Source: Spyradenecus sp045634445 (GTDB lineage Bacteria > Verrucomicrobiota > Kiritimatiellia > RFP12 > DVOR01). Taken from it: a stretch of DNA of 14,283 nucleotides. The DNA lies in the NCBI GenBank assembly GCA_045634445.1, contig JAZRAG010000072.1, positions 1-14,283 of the forward strand. Reading direction: 5' to 3'. Positions 13,795 to 14,283 of this stretch are shown piece after piece (the first letter of the stretch is position 1; each line of letters begins with the position of its first letter). The notes beneath the pieces were generated by a model. That model was not told the DNA's origin. It searched no databases and saw only the letters and a list, made by a program, of their open reading frames with translations. The position numbers and the translations under genes were made by a program.

Positions 13795-13882
13795 AAAAAG
13801 GGTTGTTTTGGACTTCAATAAGGCTTGTTTTGAACTTGAAAAAGGGTTGTTTTCAAACGCAAAAAGGCTTGTTTTCAAAAAG
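13795..13882. repeat. Tandem array of four imperfect 22-bp repeats (array 2)
   Basis: Units of exactly 22 bp lie at 13795-13816, 13817-13838, 13839-13860 and 13861-13882. Each reads A(A/T)AAGG(G/C)TTGTTTT near its start; units 1 and 3 carry AAAAAGGGTTGTTTT and units 2 and 4 carry AAGGCTTGTTTT, so two subtypes alternate. There are no spacers and the period is not a multiple of three. The core CTTGAAAAAGGGTTGTTTT aligns with the minus-strand core of array 1 (13 of 19 positions by eye). The last unit forms a hairpin AAAGGCTT/AAGCCTTT (13863-13870 with 13880-13887) that could act as a second terminator below ridA. The gap 13701-13794 shows nothing else. Confidence 0.85.
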
Positions 13883-13909
13883 CCTTTAAATACAGGGTTT
13901 TGAGAGGGT

Positions 13910-13944
13910 AAAAGAAAGGGCCTTTGCAACGTGTGCAAAAGCCC
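13910..13944 (-). terminator. Terminator of the RidA gene
   Basis: On the minus strand GGGCTTTTGCA (plus 13934-13944) pairs with TGCAAAGGCCC (plus 13918-13928) with one G-U pair and a 5-nt loop, followed by TTTCTTTTACC. It begins 24 nt after the stop codon. Confidence 0.88.
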
Positions 13945-13968
13945 TACTTTTTGGATAAATCCAAAGGC

Positions 13969-14283
13969 TTAGTCAACCTTAGCGAGGATTTCGATTTCGC
14001 AGAGGCAGCCCTTCGGAATGTCCTTCACTGCCACGCAGGAGCGAGCAGGCTTGGAGATGAAGTACTTTGCGTAGACTTCATTGAAAGCGGCGAAGTCAGT
14101 GATGTCTGCGAGGAAGCAGGTGGTCTTGATGACCTTGCTGAAATCGAGGCCTGCGGCAGCAAGAAGTGCGCCGCAGTTCTTGCAGGACTGTTCTGCCTGA
14201 GCGGTGATGCCTTCGGGGATGATACCAGTGGCGGGGTCAACGGGGATCTGGCCAGAGGCGAAGAGCATGCCATTGACGATGAC
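13969..14283 (-). CDS. ridA: RidA family reactive enamine/imine deaminase (5' end cut by window edge)
   Basis: 104 residues are visible. The family is about 125-130 aa, so roughly 20-25 N-terminal residues lie beyond the right edge. The reading frame continues through the internal Met to the edge as VIVNGMLFASGQIP, a conserved RidA segment, so the ATG at 14268 is not the start. Further motifs are VDPATG, ALLAAAGLDFSKVIKTT and the active-site KPARSCVAV, whose Arg binds the substrate carboxylate, then CLCEIEILA with the conserved Glu. RidA hydrolyses 2-aminoacrylate and related enamines made by PLP enzymes such as threonine/serine dehydratase, protecting other PLP enzymes in the cytoplasm. Its own terminator separates it from the permease operon. 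Confidence 0.93.
   Translation of the reverse strand, partial: VIVNGMLFASGQIPVDPATGIIPEGITAQAEQSCKNCGALLAAAGLDFSKVIKTTCFLADITDFAAFNEVYAKYFISKPARSCVAVKDIPKGCLCEIEILAKVD

Noticed and set aside
13795..13882. CRISPR array
   Set aside because: Units abut directly with no unique spacers, and no cas genes are present.
14268..14268. Start of the RidA gene at the internal ATG
   Set aside because: The frame continues upstream to the window edge with conserved RidA residues (VIVNG), so this Met is internal.

Overview
The window looks like chromosomal DNA of a Gram-negative proteobacterium. I favour an anaerobic or microaerophilic gut betaproteobacterium (Burkholderiales, Sutterellaceae-like). The clues are a long proteobacterial-type LeuA behind a leucine leader/attenuator, a bacterial type A-like RNase P RNA, YraN, Opp/Dpp-type permeases, an [FeFe]-hydrogenase maturase (HydG) pointing to anaerobic metabolism, and amino-sugar salvage genes typical of mucosal habitats. 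The genus is inference; no lineage marker was searched.

Layout, left to right. The 5S rRNA that ends an rRNA operon (+ strand) and its terminator open the window. About 525 bp without a convincing gene follow, then a promoter and a monocistronic iron-dependent alcohol dehydrogenase (+ strand) closed by a strong terminator. Everything else is on the minus strand. In order of increasing coordinate it is: a lone class I fumarase/tartrate dehydratase beta subunit; leuA, preceded by a previously unlisted 26-residue leucine-rich leader peptide and an attenuator; nagB with two tandem paralogous NahK-like sugar kinases; a 22-bp tandem repeat array; rnpB (RNase P RNA); a coiled-coil zinc-ribbon protein; hydG; yraN; a DppC/DppB-type ABC permease pair; a second 22-bp tandem repeat array; and the 3' part of a RidA-family gene that runs off the right edge.

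How the genes fit together. Kinase 2 - kinase 1 - nagB form an amino-sugar utilisation block: the kinases probably phosphorylate N-acetylhexosamines and NagB feeds glucosamine-6-phosphate into glycolysis. leuA commits carbon to leucine synthesis, and its leader has the layout of classical ribosome-mediated attenuation: six Leu codons within nine, then alternative antiterminator and terminator helices. hydG, the zinc-ribbon gene and rnpB lie head to tail with gaps of 17-27 nt and no terminator that I can see. oppB-oppC-yraN are translationally packed (ATGA overlap, then TAAATG). The permeases have no ATPase or binding-protein genes beside them.

The items most worth a second look are the leu leader/attenuator, the two related 22-bp tandem arrays in separate intergenic regions, the isolated hydG, and the beta subunit without an alpha subunit.
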